Below are positions 37,076 to 50,367 of a DNA stretch of 64,000 nt, in pieces. A program made the translations under genes and the position numbers. The stretch lies in contig CAJJDN010000137.1 in NCBI GenBank assembly GCA_905182985.1, forward strand, positions 150,119 through 214,118, in the 5' to 3' direction. Position 1 is the stretch's first letter, and each line of letters begins with the position of its first letter. Source of the DNA: Paramecium sonneborni. Lineage: Eukaryota; Ciliophora; Oligohymenophorea; Peniculida; Parameciidae. The notes beneath the pieces were generated by a model that saw nothing but the letters and a program-made list of their open reading frames with translations, was not told the origin of the DNA and did no database searches.

Positions 37076-37588
37076 ATGTTATTTAAAATTATGATAGAAA
37101 AGGAAGATCTGAGCAGTTAAATTGAAATTTAAAATAAAATTATTTTTAGAAGAGTTTGTAATAAAATTTATAATTATGATTAGAGATTCTAAAAAATAGG
37201 TGGCTTGGATCAATATCTTTATTTAAAATACATATATGAAAAAAAATGATAATTGTATATATAATATATTAAAGAATAGGCAATTTAAGTAAATGCAAAA
37301 TCCTTAAAGATTGCATTATATAATATACATTTGAAAGTTATAAAATACATAAAATCTTATGAAATAATAGAGATTTTAGGATTAAATTTACAAATTGAAT
37401 AGATCTTAAGCTATTTTAAAATAAAAATTTAGAATTTCTGATTTTAGATTGCTTAATTTAAATAATACTTATATGAGATTAATTAAGAATATGAATAAAG
37501 GAGAGATACTATTGTAGTTAAACAATTTAAATTAATAATATCATAAAATTAAAGAATTTTCAAAGTATATATATTATTAATGATTTGA
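37076..37588 (+). pseudogene. 170-codon ORF interrupted by two in-frame UGA codons
   Basis: One frame runs from MLFKIMIEKEDLSSQ to a final TGA at 37586-37588, with TGA also at 37247-37249 and 37439-37441. Peptide quality is similar before and after both (IGGLDQYLYLKYIYEKK, KSLKIALYNIHLKVIKYI, LYEINQEYEQRRDTIVV). No GT...AG intron of usual size spans either TGA. The RFQKIGGLDQYL part loosely recalls the conserved GGLDxYLL of bL28 ribosomal proteins, which is a weak hint. Options are a recent pseudogene, base errors, or UGA read as an amino acid. Confidence 0.45.
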
Positions 37589-37673
37589 TGTGTAGCAATT
37601 TATTTATATAATATAAATATTGAGATTTATTTTAAAATAATTAGTGAATTCTAATAAAAACTTATAATTTATT

Positions 37674-40600
37674 ATGAAAAGTATTGATGATTATAAAAAA
37701 ATAGTAATTACTTTAAAAAAAAAGGTTAAGTAATTGCAATAAGAAAATATAGATTTAAAGAAAGTATCATCATAAAAGGTTTATGTTTACTCTGACAGAT
37801 TTACAGCAATTAAATAATTAAAGAAAGCAGCAAAGAAATTAGGATTGACACCTGAGATGTTTTTCAGGGCAGCTGATACAAAATCAATGGAAATAGTAAC
37901 AACTAAACGATTGGGAGATATTTTTAAAACAATGGCTAAGCTACATGATAATTATGTATAAGAGTTGCTTAAGGTTTTTGATGTTGAAGATTCAGGTTCA
38001 ATTACTAAAGATGAATATTATTAGACTTTAGAAATGTATTAAATTAATGAAGAATATGGTAGTAATTATAATAGGAATTCTTATTCAAAATTTATTTATT
38101 TTTTAAAAAAAGAACAATATGATGGAATAATAGGATTTATAAAGATGGATCCAAATAAATTGGGTTATATAACAAGGGAAATGTTTGTTGCATTTACATA
38201 AAGTTTAAATAATTGGTAATAGTATTTAACTTTAAGAGAAATTTATTCTGCATATTAATATATGGACATATCAGAGAATGAATAAATTTCAAGAGAAGAA
38301 TATTTATAAGCATTCGATAAATTACCTGCAATTCCTAAAGTTGGTTAAATATAAGAATAGAAAATAAATATTTTGAGAAAAGTGCTTTTAATAAAGGGAG
38401 TTAAATTAAGCAGTTTTGTTTTAGAATTAATGCTCTCTATTCAATAGCCTGAACTTGGAGTTACAATTGAAGTTTTTTATAATGTAACCAAAAAATATTT
38501 GGATTAAAAAGAAACCTTAGCATTATTTAAATTAATGGATCATTAAGAGAAAGGTTCAATAGATTATGATGAAATTATGAGTTTTTATTACATGACTATG
38601 AGTTATGGAGATTCATTTGAAATTTTATTCACTGTTTTGGCAAGAAAATTACAAGCAATGAATATTTCAATTGAGAGATATTTGAAATAAGAATAAATTT
38701 ATGCAGAAACACAATTAACATTTGAATAATTTAATTTAATAGCTAATGATTTATTTAATACTCCTAATTACGAAATATCTGAAAAATTATTTTAAGCTTT
38801 AGATCTTGATAATTCTGGTATTGTATCAGCATAAGAAATAATTACATATACAAACGAATCATTAAAAGAATATAATTTATTATTAAGATAAAAAACAAAA
38901 ACATAATCAACTTTGATGTTTGAAGATTTCGATTCTACATAAATTGAGATAGCAAATTTAGATGTTGATGAATAATTATTATTTGAATTAAAAAAATACA
39001 AAACTTCTTTTAGTGATAAAGATAGATTTGAAAAGTTTCAATATATTTTAACGAATGAAATATCTTGTTTAATAATTTGTCTATAAATAGTATAAAATAT
39101 AAAATTGAACAAATAAAAATATTGGGAAGATCCTGAATTTGGATCTAGTTAAACAGATCCATATGGTTCAAATGCAATTTACAGAGTTGAGAATTTACCA
39201 ATATAAGGTTGGCCAGACGCAAAAGATATTTGTTGGTAAAGGATCTCTGAAATATGTAGTGATTGGGTTTTTATGGATGAAAATGGTGCAAATGCCAATG
39301 ATGTAATCTAATCACATTATTTAGGAGATTGCTGGTTAATATCAGCATTAACAATAATAGCAAGTAATGATAAGTATTTGGTAGATGAAAATGATATAAG
39401 TAAAGGATTATATCCAAAATTATTTCATTTTTTTAAGAAATATGGAATTATAGTTATTAAATTTAATAAAATGTTTAGAGATATTTATGTAATAATAGAT
39501 GATAGATTTTGTACTTATAATAATAAATTGTTATTTGCAGAATGTAGAAGTGAAAGAGAATGGTGGGTATAAATAATTGAAAAAGCATATGCTAAATTAC
39601 ATTCTTGTTATGAAGCACTTACATCAGGTGATATATCTTAAGCATTATTTGATTTTACAGGTATTCCTTGTACAAGATATATTATTGATAATAATTATAA
39701 TGATTATGATAATGATAAAACTATTTAAGAACGAAAAGAATAATTATTAAAGATATTTTAAATTGCAAAATAATCTAACTCTTTAATGGGATGTTCTGCA
39801 CATGGAACAGGTTAAGTATTATTAAATGGAGAAGAAACTGGATTATATAAAGGACATGCTTATAGTATTTTGCATTATTTTTAATTAAAAGATGATCAAT
39901 CAAGAATACATAAATTAATTATGCTAAGAAATCCATGGGGTTTTGGAGAATGGAAACTTAAATGGTCAGATTATAGTATTTAAATGAGTGAAAATTTAGA
40001 TTCTATTAAATCATACTTTGATAATGAAATATAAAGATGTAATTAATAAGGAGTTGAACCTCCTGATTAATATACTTAAGGAGAAGATGGAATTTTCATT
40101 ATGAATTTTAAAAGTTTTTACAATATTTTTAATACTCTTTTCTATAGTGTCAATTTAGATGATAAATGGTCTGTTATGAGAATCTATGATAGTTTTAATA
40201 AAGAACATATAGGTACACCTACTTTAAATGAAAGATCTCAAGCTCTTTATCCTTATAGAAATCCTAAATATACTATTCGAATTAATCATCCATTTCCTAA
40301 TAAAAGAATTTATATCACTCTCTCTTAAAGAGATGGAAGATTAGATCGTTTAGCTAAATATCCTTATGAAACTAAACTTGTTAAAATTATCATGTGTCTA
40401 TTTTAATTACAACAACATGAAACTGAACTAACTAAATATGATTCTTCAAAGAAAGTTCTTGATTCAAAACTTCTTTCTTCTAGAAGAGATATTGATATGG
40501 AAATATTCTCTGTTTAAAATGCTACCTATGTTCTCATCCCATCTGCACATGTAATTATTTGTCATTATTTTTAGTAACCTAATATAACTGGAGATTATGT

Positions 40601-40739
40601 TATTTCTATTTATTTTGATTTCCCACCTAATGGTATAATCATAGAAAGTAATACAGAATAATAATTTCTGTTGCAACCTAAAATATTTACATCTCTTATG
40701 CAAAATCCAACACTTTTCAAGTTATTTAATTAATTGTGA
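37674..40739 (+). CDS. calpain-family cysteine protease with EF hands
   Basis: Intronless, 1,021 aa. EF-hand-like loops occur near residue 102 (DVEDSGSITKDE) and near 376 (DLDNSGIVSAQE), with further helical EF-like repeats between. The calpain CysPc domain follows: Cys in HYLGDCWLISAL (near 552), His in YKGHAYSILH (near 727) and Asn in MLRNPWGFGEW (near 752). All three catalytic residues are present. After it come beta-rich calpain-type beta-sandwich (C2L-like) segments ending NPTLFKLFNQL. A Ca2+-regulated cytosolic protease is inferred. EF hands placed before the protease core differ from classical calpains, where a penta-EF-hand follows it. Confidence 0.9.
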
Positions 40740-40826
40740 GTGCTAGATATATTAAATATATTATTATTGTTTCTATTATATTTAATTTTAATTTAATATT
40801 ATAAATATTTATATCTATTTAATATT

Positions 40827-42881
40827 TCAGGCTGCTATTTGAATTTGATATAACTGGGCTTACACTTCTACGGAATTTATCTTAGACAATAACTATTCTA
40901 ATTATTTACATATTAATATTACATTTCAACAACATACTTTCAGACATTGATTCTTAATAATTTTTCAAGGCATCTTTGATACTTTTTATCTTTAATTTAA
41001 TATCAGCTAAATTATAAATACAAATATGTATACTTGAAGCCTATATACTTTCCATCTCTTTCTCAGCTATTTGATTGCTGTTTTCTAATAATTTTGATTA
41101 GGCTAATGATTGTAGTCTATTAATATTAAAATATTTTAATACTTTTCAATTTCCTAATTTTTTTCTTCAATAAGTTTCTTGCTTTTTTCAATATCATCAT
41201 TTCTCCTCTTTTTTTCTTGTTCGATTTCCTCTTATAATTTTTGGCTCTTGTTCAATTCTTCTTCATACTTTTTAGTAATAGTTTCAAATTAATCTTTTTA
41301 TTTTTTTAATTGCACTTCTTGCTTATCTAATTTATCTTTCAATTATGTTAATTAAAATTAATACTTTGACTATGTTTACCTTATTTTATCCTCAACCTAA
41401 CTACTAGCTTCAATCTCTTTTAATTATTTTTAAATTTATTCTTAACATGCTTTTAACTGTTTTTAACAATCTTCATATTTGTCTTTGATTTTCATAAAAC
41501 CTGCTTATTTTTTCTCTAGATCATTTTATTTTTTGTCTAATGATTCTTAAGTTTGTGCTTGAATTTAGGTTTTTTGAATCAAATCCTATTTTGCGTCTTC
41601 CAATTCTTAAGTTTTCATTTCAAATGATTTAATATATTGTTCAATCAAAGCCCAGTTTTAATCATTTGAATAATTTTTTTTCATTTCTTCAAAAGTTTAC
41701 ATAGCTTCTTTCAGAGATACTGCTTATAATTATTATTCCCTTTACAATTCTTTAATTGCATATTCTGTTATTTACTTACTTAAATCATTTTTTTCATCCA
41801 TAAGTTTTTGAATAATAGTTTATGATTACATTTATAAAGAATTTAATTCTTCCTCATATTTTTTTTCTTGTGTTTTAACAATTTCATTATGTTATTAATG
41901 TATTTTTCTCTATTCTTCAAGTTACATATTCGTTAATTAAGTTTAAAATGCTATCTACCCTTTTTCAATTTTATCATTTAATTAATCTAATTCCTTCTTT
42001 TTTTTGAAATAATCTTGATTTACTTTATCAAATTAAGCCTTCTAAAATTAATAATCTTATATTTATTAATCTAATTGTTTCTATAAATTATCAAATTGAT
42101 TCTTTTAAGATTCATAATCTTTGATTTTTTTGTCTAATTCTGTTTTTTATCTATTCACTTCAATCTTTTATTACTCAATAGTAGATTATAATTATGCCTT
42201 TTCTTAGATCAGACTCTTGTTTGAATTTTTTTGGTTATCTGATTCCTATAGAGCTTTTTTTAAATCTTCTCGAATAGTTTATAATTATTTTGTCAAATTC
42301 TCATATTCTTTCTTTTAATTGTTTAAGTTTTCATTCAATTATTTTTAATTATTTTTTTCCACTTCTAATTGTTTATTAGCTTATTCAAATTTTTTTTTTT
42401 CTTCTTCTAATTCTTTAGTAATTTTTTTTTATTTTTCTTCTTCCTCTTTTTTAATTTTATCTAATTCTGATTTCTGTTTATCTTTTTCTGCTTTTAGGTC
42501 TGATTATAATTATTTATATTAATCATCAACATCTTTTAATTTCTTTTCAGTTTCCTTATCAATCTTATCATATTCTCCAACTAATGAATCCATTTTTTTT
42601 TTTATCAATTCGTTTATTTTAACTTTTTCATCATTAACAAATTTCTTAACTTCTTTTACCTTTTCATCCAATTTCTTCTTATTTTAATCAAGACCTGCAT
42701 TATGTTCATCAACTATCCTTTTATGTTCAGCCTATATCTTTTTTATCAATTCCTCACATTCATTCTTGTACTTTAATAAATGTTCTTCGACTTATGTTTG
42801 GATTTATTTTTCTCTCTCTGTACATTTTTTAGCAATAACATCATTGATCTCTTTCAAATCAATATCACTACTTTGATCCAT
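40827..42881 (-). CDS. long coiled-coil protein, about 650 aa
   Basis: Starts MDQSSDIDLKEINDVIAKK and is Lys/Glu/Gln-rich coiled coil nearly end to end (for example DKIKKEEEEKQKKITKELEE). Three introns near the 3' end (26, 27 and 25 nt) give a natural C-terminus, SKINSVEVQAQLYQIQIAA. No signal peptide, membrane anchor or globular domain is seen. Structural or cytoskeletal by composition only. Convergent with the calpain, 87 bp between stops. Confidence 0.7.
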
Positions 42882-43772
42882 TTTAGATAATATATAAATA
42901 AAAAATAAATGATTTTTTCTAGCATATCATCGCTTATAAAAACCTGATTTTCTATTAATTAATTAATATCTTTTAAATATATTAATTGTGTATTTGATAT
43001 TAGATGTGTATTAAAATATATCAAAACGATTCTATTTTATATTATAATAAGGCTATTATCTCACACTTAGTACACTCTTGCCTCTTTAGTGATCATTCGC
43101 TATTCTTTAAAAAAAAAAAATAATTAATTTATTAATTGACTAAAATGAATATTATAATGATTAAAGAACTATAATCAGAATAAGCTTATATTTATTTGAG
43201 TTTTTAGATAATTAAAATTACATCTATATACAATATATAATTCATAAAATATTTTATTAATTTTTAATTATTACTTAAAAACAAGAAAACTAAAGATGAA
43301 TTGGTTATTGAACTTTTAAAAAATATGTAATTGTGAAAATTATTAATGAACAACATAATTAATGATTGTTAAACCTAATTTTTTTAAATAAAAAGGTTTG
43401 ACAATAACTTAGTTAATTATTAGATATAAACTTTTTATAAATCAAAAAGAGTATATATCTTTAAAATACAACAATTATTTGAATCAAATAATTTACAACA
43501 AAGAAATTATTTATTATAAAACTTTATATTTGAATATTTATAGAAAAATGAATATCAATATTTTATTTGATAAAAAGTGTTTGAATGCTTTATTATCATA
43601 TATTATAGTATCTCAAATAATAAAAGCATGAATGTTTTATTCTATATTTTTTGATCTATTAACTTGATAGTCTATTTTTTTCATTCTTTAAATAATATTT
43701 TTTTTTAAAAAAAAGGATAAGAATTATTAAAATGGTATAAATACTTATGAGTAATTTGATTAAAATATATGA
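42882..43772. other. AT-rich intergenic stretch
   Basis: About 890 bp between two minus-strand genes. The only coding-like frame is a 64-codon plus-strand ORF (43145-43336, MNIIMIKELQSEQAYIY to LLKNMQL), which I would not call a gene without expression evidence. Confidence 0.5.
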
Positions 43773-45989
43773 TCATTTTTTTCTTTGTTTTAATGAGAAT
43801 ACTCTTTTATGCATATTTTGACTATTTTAATAAATTATTTGGGAATCAATACTGTCTTTAGTTTAAGTAAGTTATTGATTATTATTAGGTAATGTATTTT
43901 AGCGATCCATAAAGAAATTATTTTGTGAAATAATTCTTTTAAGACTTTCCATTTTTGATTATTATGGGCTTACAATGGAATTGGATTGGATAGGTTAAAC
44001 ATTACCTAAAGATGATTACCTAGAATAAATAATAATGATTACTATGATTTAATTCTTTTTTATAATGATGACATTTACTCAGATTGAATTTTTAATTTTT
44101 AATTAATTTATCTAGAACCAGTATAAGGGGATTAAGGTTTTGAATTACTAGAATCTTTTGGTTCTGTACTTTTTCTAGTGGTTTTAAATTTCTATAATAA
44201 TTGCATTTACAGTGATGTTATCATAATACAATGCTATTTAAGTACTTTAGATTATTCAATTTTCATTTATTTTTGTTCAGATTAATCAAAATAGAAATCT
44301 TTAAAAATTTTGATTTCTTATTATAATCCTGTTTTTCCTAATAATTTTTCTCTAGTTTCTAATTCTCCATTCATTAAGTCATTAGAATCATAATTAAATT
44401 ATAATTAATTGGGTTTAAAAGGAGGTTAAACTTTTTTTAATAGAATGGATACTAGATCACAATCTTTAAACCATGGATGAGTGAATAATTCAAGTAAACC
44501 TTTATTAGCACAAAGTCTTTTAGATGGTTATTTACTTAATAATCCTTAGAGTAAATCTTTAATTTCATTTGATAAATTTAATTTATCTGGAAAGGTAAGT
44601 TCTTCATTAAGAATAGATTCATAGATTTCTTCAGTATCTCTAGAATAATATGGAGGTAAACCAGTAACTAATTCATAAAGTAATGCTCCTAAACAATAAT
44701 GGTCTACTTAGACATTATGACCTATTTTTAATAACATTTCTGGAGCCATGTATTCTGGAGATCCACAAAAACTATAAGCATAATCTTCTTCTGTCATATT
44801 AGGTTTAGATAATCCAAAATCTGCTATTCTAATATGTCCATCAATATCTATAAGAATATTTTCAGGTTTAATATCTCTATAAACAATTGATAATGAATGT
44901 AAATAAAACATCGCTAAACAAATTTCACTAAAATAAAATCTTGCTTATATTTCAGTCATTCTTTTCACTTATCTTAATTACCAAAATAATTCACCACCAC
45001 TACAAAATTCAAGTACAAATATTATAAAATTCTTAGATTCAAATGCATAATCTAATTTTATTATAAATGGATGATCTAATACAGTCATAATATCTCTTTC
45101 ATTTTGTACAATTCCTAAATTTATTATTTTATTTACCTTATTTTTTATTTTGTAAAATAAATTCTTTATCAATTAATTTCATTGCATAAAATCTTCCATT
45201 TGATTTCTTTTTTACCATGTAAACTCTAGAGAATCCCCCTACACCTATACATTTAACAAATATAAAATCTTTCAAAGAAATTCTTTAAGTTTAAGGAGTT
45301 CCATAAAATGGTTATAAATTTAGAGTTTAACCACTGAAAATATCGAGAGACTTAGTAGATTATTAAAGATAATAATCAATAGGTAGATTCTTATCAATAG
45401 TATAAAATGAAACAATCTCAGAATCTGTAGATTCATTACCTGTTCCACAAGTTATTTTAACATGATCTGGTTAAGATCCTGTTGATGAAGATTAATGAAT
45501 TGAATGCTTTTTTAATTCTTATTTCAAATATTCATCCAACCAACCTGTTGTTTTAGATGGATCTATAGGAAATTTAATTTATTAATTTTCATAATGAACT
45601 ATTATAATTATCTAATTAGCTAAATTAATAAATCCCTAATTTTTAGTTGTTTATGCATTAGAATTTTAATATTAATTTGAATTTGTTCTTCGAGTATCTG
45701 TTGTTATAATACTTTTCAAATTATTTTATGTATCAGATGTATTCACTTTCTAAGCTGATTTCTAAGTTGGTAGTTATTTATGACTTATCATTAACTTTAA
45801 TAATTCTTGTTAGTATTGTTTAACCTGTACTGGTAATCCTTATTTTTTTAATACTTTCACATCTATTCCTTATAAACCTGTACTCTAATTTCCTTTATGA
45901 GTTGGACTTAAACTTTGACCAATCAATCCTCCTGGATTAAAAGATTAACTAAGTTTATTATTTTTATTAGTGCACCTAATTATTTACAT
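43773..45989 (-). CDS. AGC-family protein kinase
   Basis: Starts [20 protein letters not shown] with a 240-residue Gln/Ser-rich N-terminus. The kinase core then has [23 protein letters not shown] and [17 protein letters not shown]. It continues ADFGLSK, then [13 protein letters not shown], the AGC T-loop where the PDK1-site Ser/Thr would be Ser/Phe-flanked. The C-lobe ends in [10 protein letters not shown] followed by an AGC tail with PPFKPNQ and FKDFYF. The latter sits where the FxxF-(S/T)-(F/Y) hydrophobic motif is expected but has Tyr at the phospho-site. A polar Q/N/S tail follows after a 23-nt intron. About 720 aa. Confidence 0.88.
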
Positions 45990-46136
45990 GTTTATACGTA
46001 CGTTTTTAAATTATTTTATTACACTATCTCTTGTAATTATAATTGGGGCCGAGACAGGTGCTACATTTATTTGTTATATGTTATTATTCGAATTTTAAAT
46101 AAACTATATATTAAAATATATATAAACACATTATAA

Positions 46137-46630
46137 ATGAAAATTTAAAATATTTTCCATCAATCCTATTACTTTGAATTTAAAGTTAATAAAAGAGGAT
46201 ACTCTTTCAACTATCTCTACTCCTTATAAAATCAGAGAGTTTCTAGTCAAAGAAAGTGCTTTATAAACTTATTAAGTTCAATATCCAAGTATTATGATTA
46301 AATTGAATTAATTACAAATAACCAAGAAGTAGCTGAAATAAATGATTAAAAATTCATTATGAAGGTCTTTGTTAATTGCTATTTAATCAATAAATTAGAT
46401 TGTAAATTCAATTATACAATAGATATTATTCGATTATTATGAGAGTTCTATTTTTTGATAAATCTCAGAAATATAAAATATTATTAAGTCAAAATGGATA
46501 AAATGATTAAAAAAGATTACATGAACAAATTAAGACATATACTTGTTCAGATGAACTTAAAATTCAGGATTAGATTAAATAAGAATTTAAGTTTTTTCTT
46601 ATAATATTCATTTCTTCCATGCAATCTTGA
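46137..46630 (+). CDS. small hypothetical protein, frames not fully joined
   Basis: Coding-like pieces occur on the plus strand: LNLKLIKEDTLSTISTPYKI to KQMIKNSL, then MRVLFFDKSQKYKILLSQNG to IIFISSMQS ending at a TGA at 46628-46630. The ATG at 46137 belongs to a third frame. One or two short introns are probably involved but I could not fix them. Function unknown. It lies between divergent kinase and convergent calmodulin genes. Confidence 0.4.
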
Positions 46631-46940
46631 ATCTTTTGATTGACTTTGTTTAGCAATTTTATAATCTGAGAGTTTCTGTAAAAATTAAGATAGATTATTC
46701 TTTTTTTAAGTTGTTTATTTATTAAGTTAAATTCTCATTAAATTTTGTTCATACAATGATTTAGATTAATATCATCAAATCAATAACTTAAAAATCAAAA
46801 TAAAGTAATAATTCCTTTGATTTAATAATGTATATATATTTTTGATATTAATTTTTATAATATAATAATAATTTAATGCTAGAATATAAAAGAGAACATT
46901 TAATTGATAAATAGAGTAAAACTAAGAAAGTTGCTTAATT

Positions 46941-47381
<441 letters not shown>

Positions 47382-47466
47382 AAATTTAAAAATAATATTA
47401 ATATTAAACAGACCTAATAAGTCTAGGATTAAATTATTATCTTATTATACTTATTGTAATTATATT

Positions 47467-47972
47467 TCAAATGATTTCTACAAATGCTTTTGGATTTTAA
47501 AAGACTGTAGCATTTGGTTTAACAACTTCAGCACCTCTAGGTAATACGGGTTGTCTTTTAGTTGATATAAGTTATTTCTTTTTATTGGCTTCTGTCTTTT
47601 TCTTATCATTTTCTTAAACTCTTTTAACAAATTCTTCTCTGCATTTAGATGGTCTCAAATGATCAGCTCTGACATGAAATCTTTTTTCTACATATCTACC
47701 TCTGACTCTTCTTTATAATGAGACACCAATTCCTCTTGGATTAACATTGAAAACTCTGGCTGTACGTCCATGATAATATTAAAATGGTACTCCTTTATGT
47801 TATGCCCCATCAACCAAAATGTCAACAAAATCACCTTTTATATAAAATTGTAAAATAATATACCTCTTCTAAAAGTTTAGAGTGTTTTACGTATACTAAT
47901 ATTACCATGTCCTCTAAATGGTTTAGCAAACTTGCTTCTTGTTCCTTTTTTCAATCCATAACTATGAGTCAT
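47467..47972 (-). CDS. RPL21: 60S ribosomal protein L21 (eL21)
   Basis: MTHSYGLKKGTRSKFAKPF is the family start. One 29-nt intron falls after TFRRG. Then DFVDILVDGA, VPFQYYHGRTARVFNVNPRG and HVRADHLRPSKCREEF follow the standard eL21 order to the end (PRGAEVVKPNATVF). 158 residues encoded, the usual size. Cytosolic large subunit. It lies between calmodulin and eS26 genes on the same strand. Confidence 0.95.
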
Positions 47973-48086
47973 TTTTTTAAGATATTAATTTTTTTTAAAA
48001 TTATTTATAGGAATACCTAAAAATGATTGAAGATGCATGCTTGATAATATATTCAAATATTATAATGTATGTTTGTATTAGATATA

Positions 48087-48488
48087 TCATTAAGCTGCAA
48101 CTGGAGCTTATGGTTTGTTGGCATCCTTTTTTTATGATGATTATTAAACAGGTCGTTTTCTTTCAATAACACGAATTCTTCTGTCTTCAGCTGATCTAAC
48201 TCTAACAATACGTGCGTGGATTGCACAAGAAACGCAATACTAACTTTTTATTATTAACACTACTTAAAGTTTATCAAATAATTTTGGAATTGACTATTAT
48301 TATTTGTTTTCATAAGCTGAAGCTTCTAAAATGTCTTTCTTTGATGAAGCATCAACAATATCTCTAACTGTGAATCTTTTAATGGCTTTATCTTTTCCAA
48401 CTAATCTACAACAATTTGAGCATGTCACTGGCTTCACATGACCTCTATTTTTCTTTGAACGACCATTATTTCTTCTCTTTGATGGCAT
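48087..48488 (-). CDS. RPS26: 40S ribosomal protein S26 (eS26)
   Basis: [37 protein letters not shown] and, after a 24-nt intron, [18 protein letters not shown] are diagnostic. The CxxC...CxxC zinc ligands (CSNC, CVSC) are present. The tail is Gln/Pro/Ala-rich (NKPQAPVAAQ). About 125 aa. Small subunit, near the mRNA exit site in the known structure. The start is 114 bp from the eL21 start region on the same strand. Confidence 0.95.
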
Positions 48489-48554
48489 TTTATAAGGAAT
48501 TATTTCTTTTTTTTAATAATTTATTTAAAAGGATTTAATTTTTTTTCATTTTAT

Positions 48555-50342
48555 TCAATTTTATTTTTTTATTAAACATTCATATTCATTTGGCAAATAA
48601 TTTATTATTTCTTTTATACTTTCCCATCTTATTCTACCTACATATATTTTATTTATTATCAATAAACTTGTTAATATTCTCTTCTTATATCTAAAATATT
48701 TTATCAATGGTAATAATAATTATTCAATTACTTTTTCATAATATTTCTAATCTCTATTCTCACTATCCAATATCCCAAATTCTAATAATCCCATCTATTT
48801 TATTAATTAATAAGTCAATTAATCATAAAACTATTTACTAGAATTACTTAATTCAAATAAATCACACGAAATCAATATTGAATTACTTTCCTTTGCATAA
48901 TGACTTATATATTAAACAAAACATCCCATCTCTCTCTAAATATCTAAATAATCTTTCTCAGAAATCTAATAAATAGATCTTAAATATTATTATTAATCTA
49001 TACTTTCTTTCTGAGATTAAATAATTCATCACACCTTTAGAACAAACTGAATTGTATCTTGGAATCAAAGAATAATTATTATATGTAAATGTTCCTTTGT
49101 TTTATAAAGTTTATTAAAGTTCATGAATCATCATTACAAAAGAAAAAAGTAAAAATTTTATATTATTTGAATCATCCTCTTATTGAATATCCACTTTCAA
49201 AGATTAAAACAATTTACATGTTGTTATTGTCTATAATAAAATAATTAATCCTTCCTAATATATGTCTTAAGGATCTTCATGATGTAAATTGATATCTAAA
49301 TTTAACTCTTATTTCTTAATATCTAATTCAAAATGTATTTCCAATGGCATCAATGATAATAATATAGTTTAGATTCTTCTATTATTTGTTAATAAGATTT
49401 TTATTATCAATGAATTAATCTTACTCATTAATTATGAACAATTTATTTACTCTTCATCATAAATCAATGCATAATCTAATATTATTTCATCATTATAATC
49501 ACTCATTGATCTTTAAATCTGACTATGTAGTATTTCAAATTAAGCTATTAAATTATCTGATCTTTCTTTAAACCATTAATTATGAATAAACAATTCTACT
49601 GATCTAAATTATTCTTCGCTCTCTTCAAATATTTTTGCATGAATTTTTAATTTTATTATTGATGGAAAATATACATAAATACTATCGTACTGATTTTCCA
49701 ATATTATTTCAAATAACTCCTATTAATCATAAATGTTACTAACAAATAATCAACATTTCCTTTTACCTATAATCTCCTATTTTATTTAATAATTTTGGAA
49801 GGTTCTTCCTTAATAATTGTCTCTCTAATTCCTAACTAGAACATTCAGCATCTTAAATAAGATCTCTCCATTATAAAGTTAATTCATACTAATTCTAAAA
49901 TTATTCACAATAAATACATACTTCCTCTTGTATTTCGAAATAAAAGTAATTGGTATTGTCAGATTATATCCATTTTAATTTTATTAATGCTTAAATCTAT
50001 TCATTTGAAAAGAACTTAAATTGAACTTCTTGAAGATCTTTGATAATTTCCATATCAAATAGGATTTTCATGCCTCCATATAAATTAAATAATGTATAAT
50101 TCTCTTTTGGAACATTCCAAAAATTAATAATTAATGTTTTAGCCCAAGGTAATGAAACTGCAGTTTCTTCTTATTTTAAAAATAATATTTCCTCTAAAAT
50201 GTCAAATTCTAAAAATTTGAATTAATAAATATCCTTTGTTCTAATATTTTTGATAATATTACATTTATCCCCTAAATGTTAAGCTAATTTGATCATGTGA
50301 TATCATGTATGCTGAATATTCATCAATATTATATTTAAACAT
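48555..50342 (-). CDS. large hypothetical protein, about 570 aa
   Basis: Starts MFKYNIDEYSAYMISHD. Three introns (22, 28 and 25 nt) give one frame with good composition throughout. It contains a Trp-rich motif (SLPWAKTLIINFWNVPKEN), EEVCIYCEQF and a long helical, charged C-terminal half ending ECLIKKQN. No signal peptide, membrane segment or known domain is recognised. The start is 26 bp from the stop of the 7TM gene, and the frame happens to be open across that boundary, so a fused reading is possible but not needed. Confidence 0.65.
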
Positions 50343-50367
50343 TAAATTATTAACATAATGAAAAAAA

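Noticed and set aside
37076..37588. Selenocysteine explanation for in-frame UGAs
   Set aside because: No selenoprotein family context and no SECIS-like element was recognised; two UGAs in a small ORF fit a pseudogene or errors better.
43145..43336. 64-codon plus-strand ORF
   Set aside because: Short, no recognised feature, and within the range expected by chance when only TGA stops translation.
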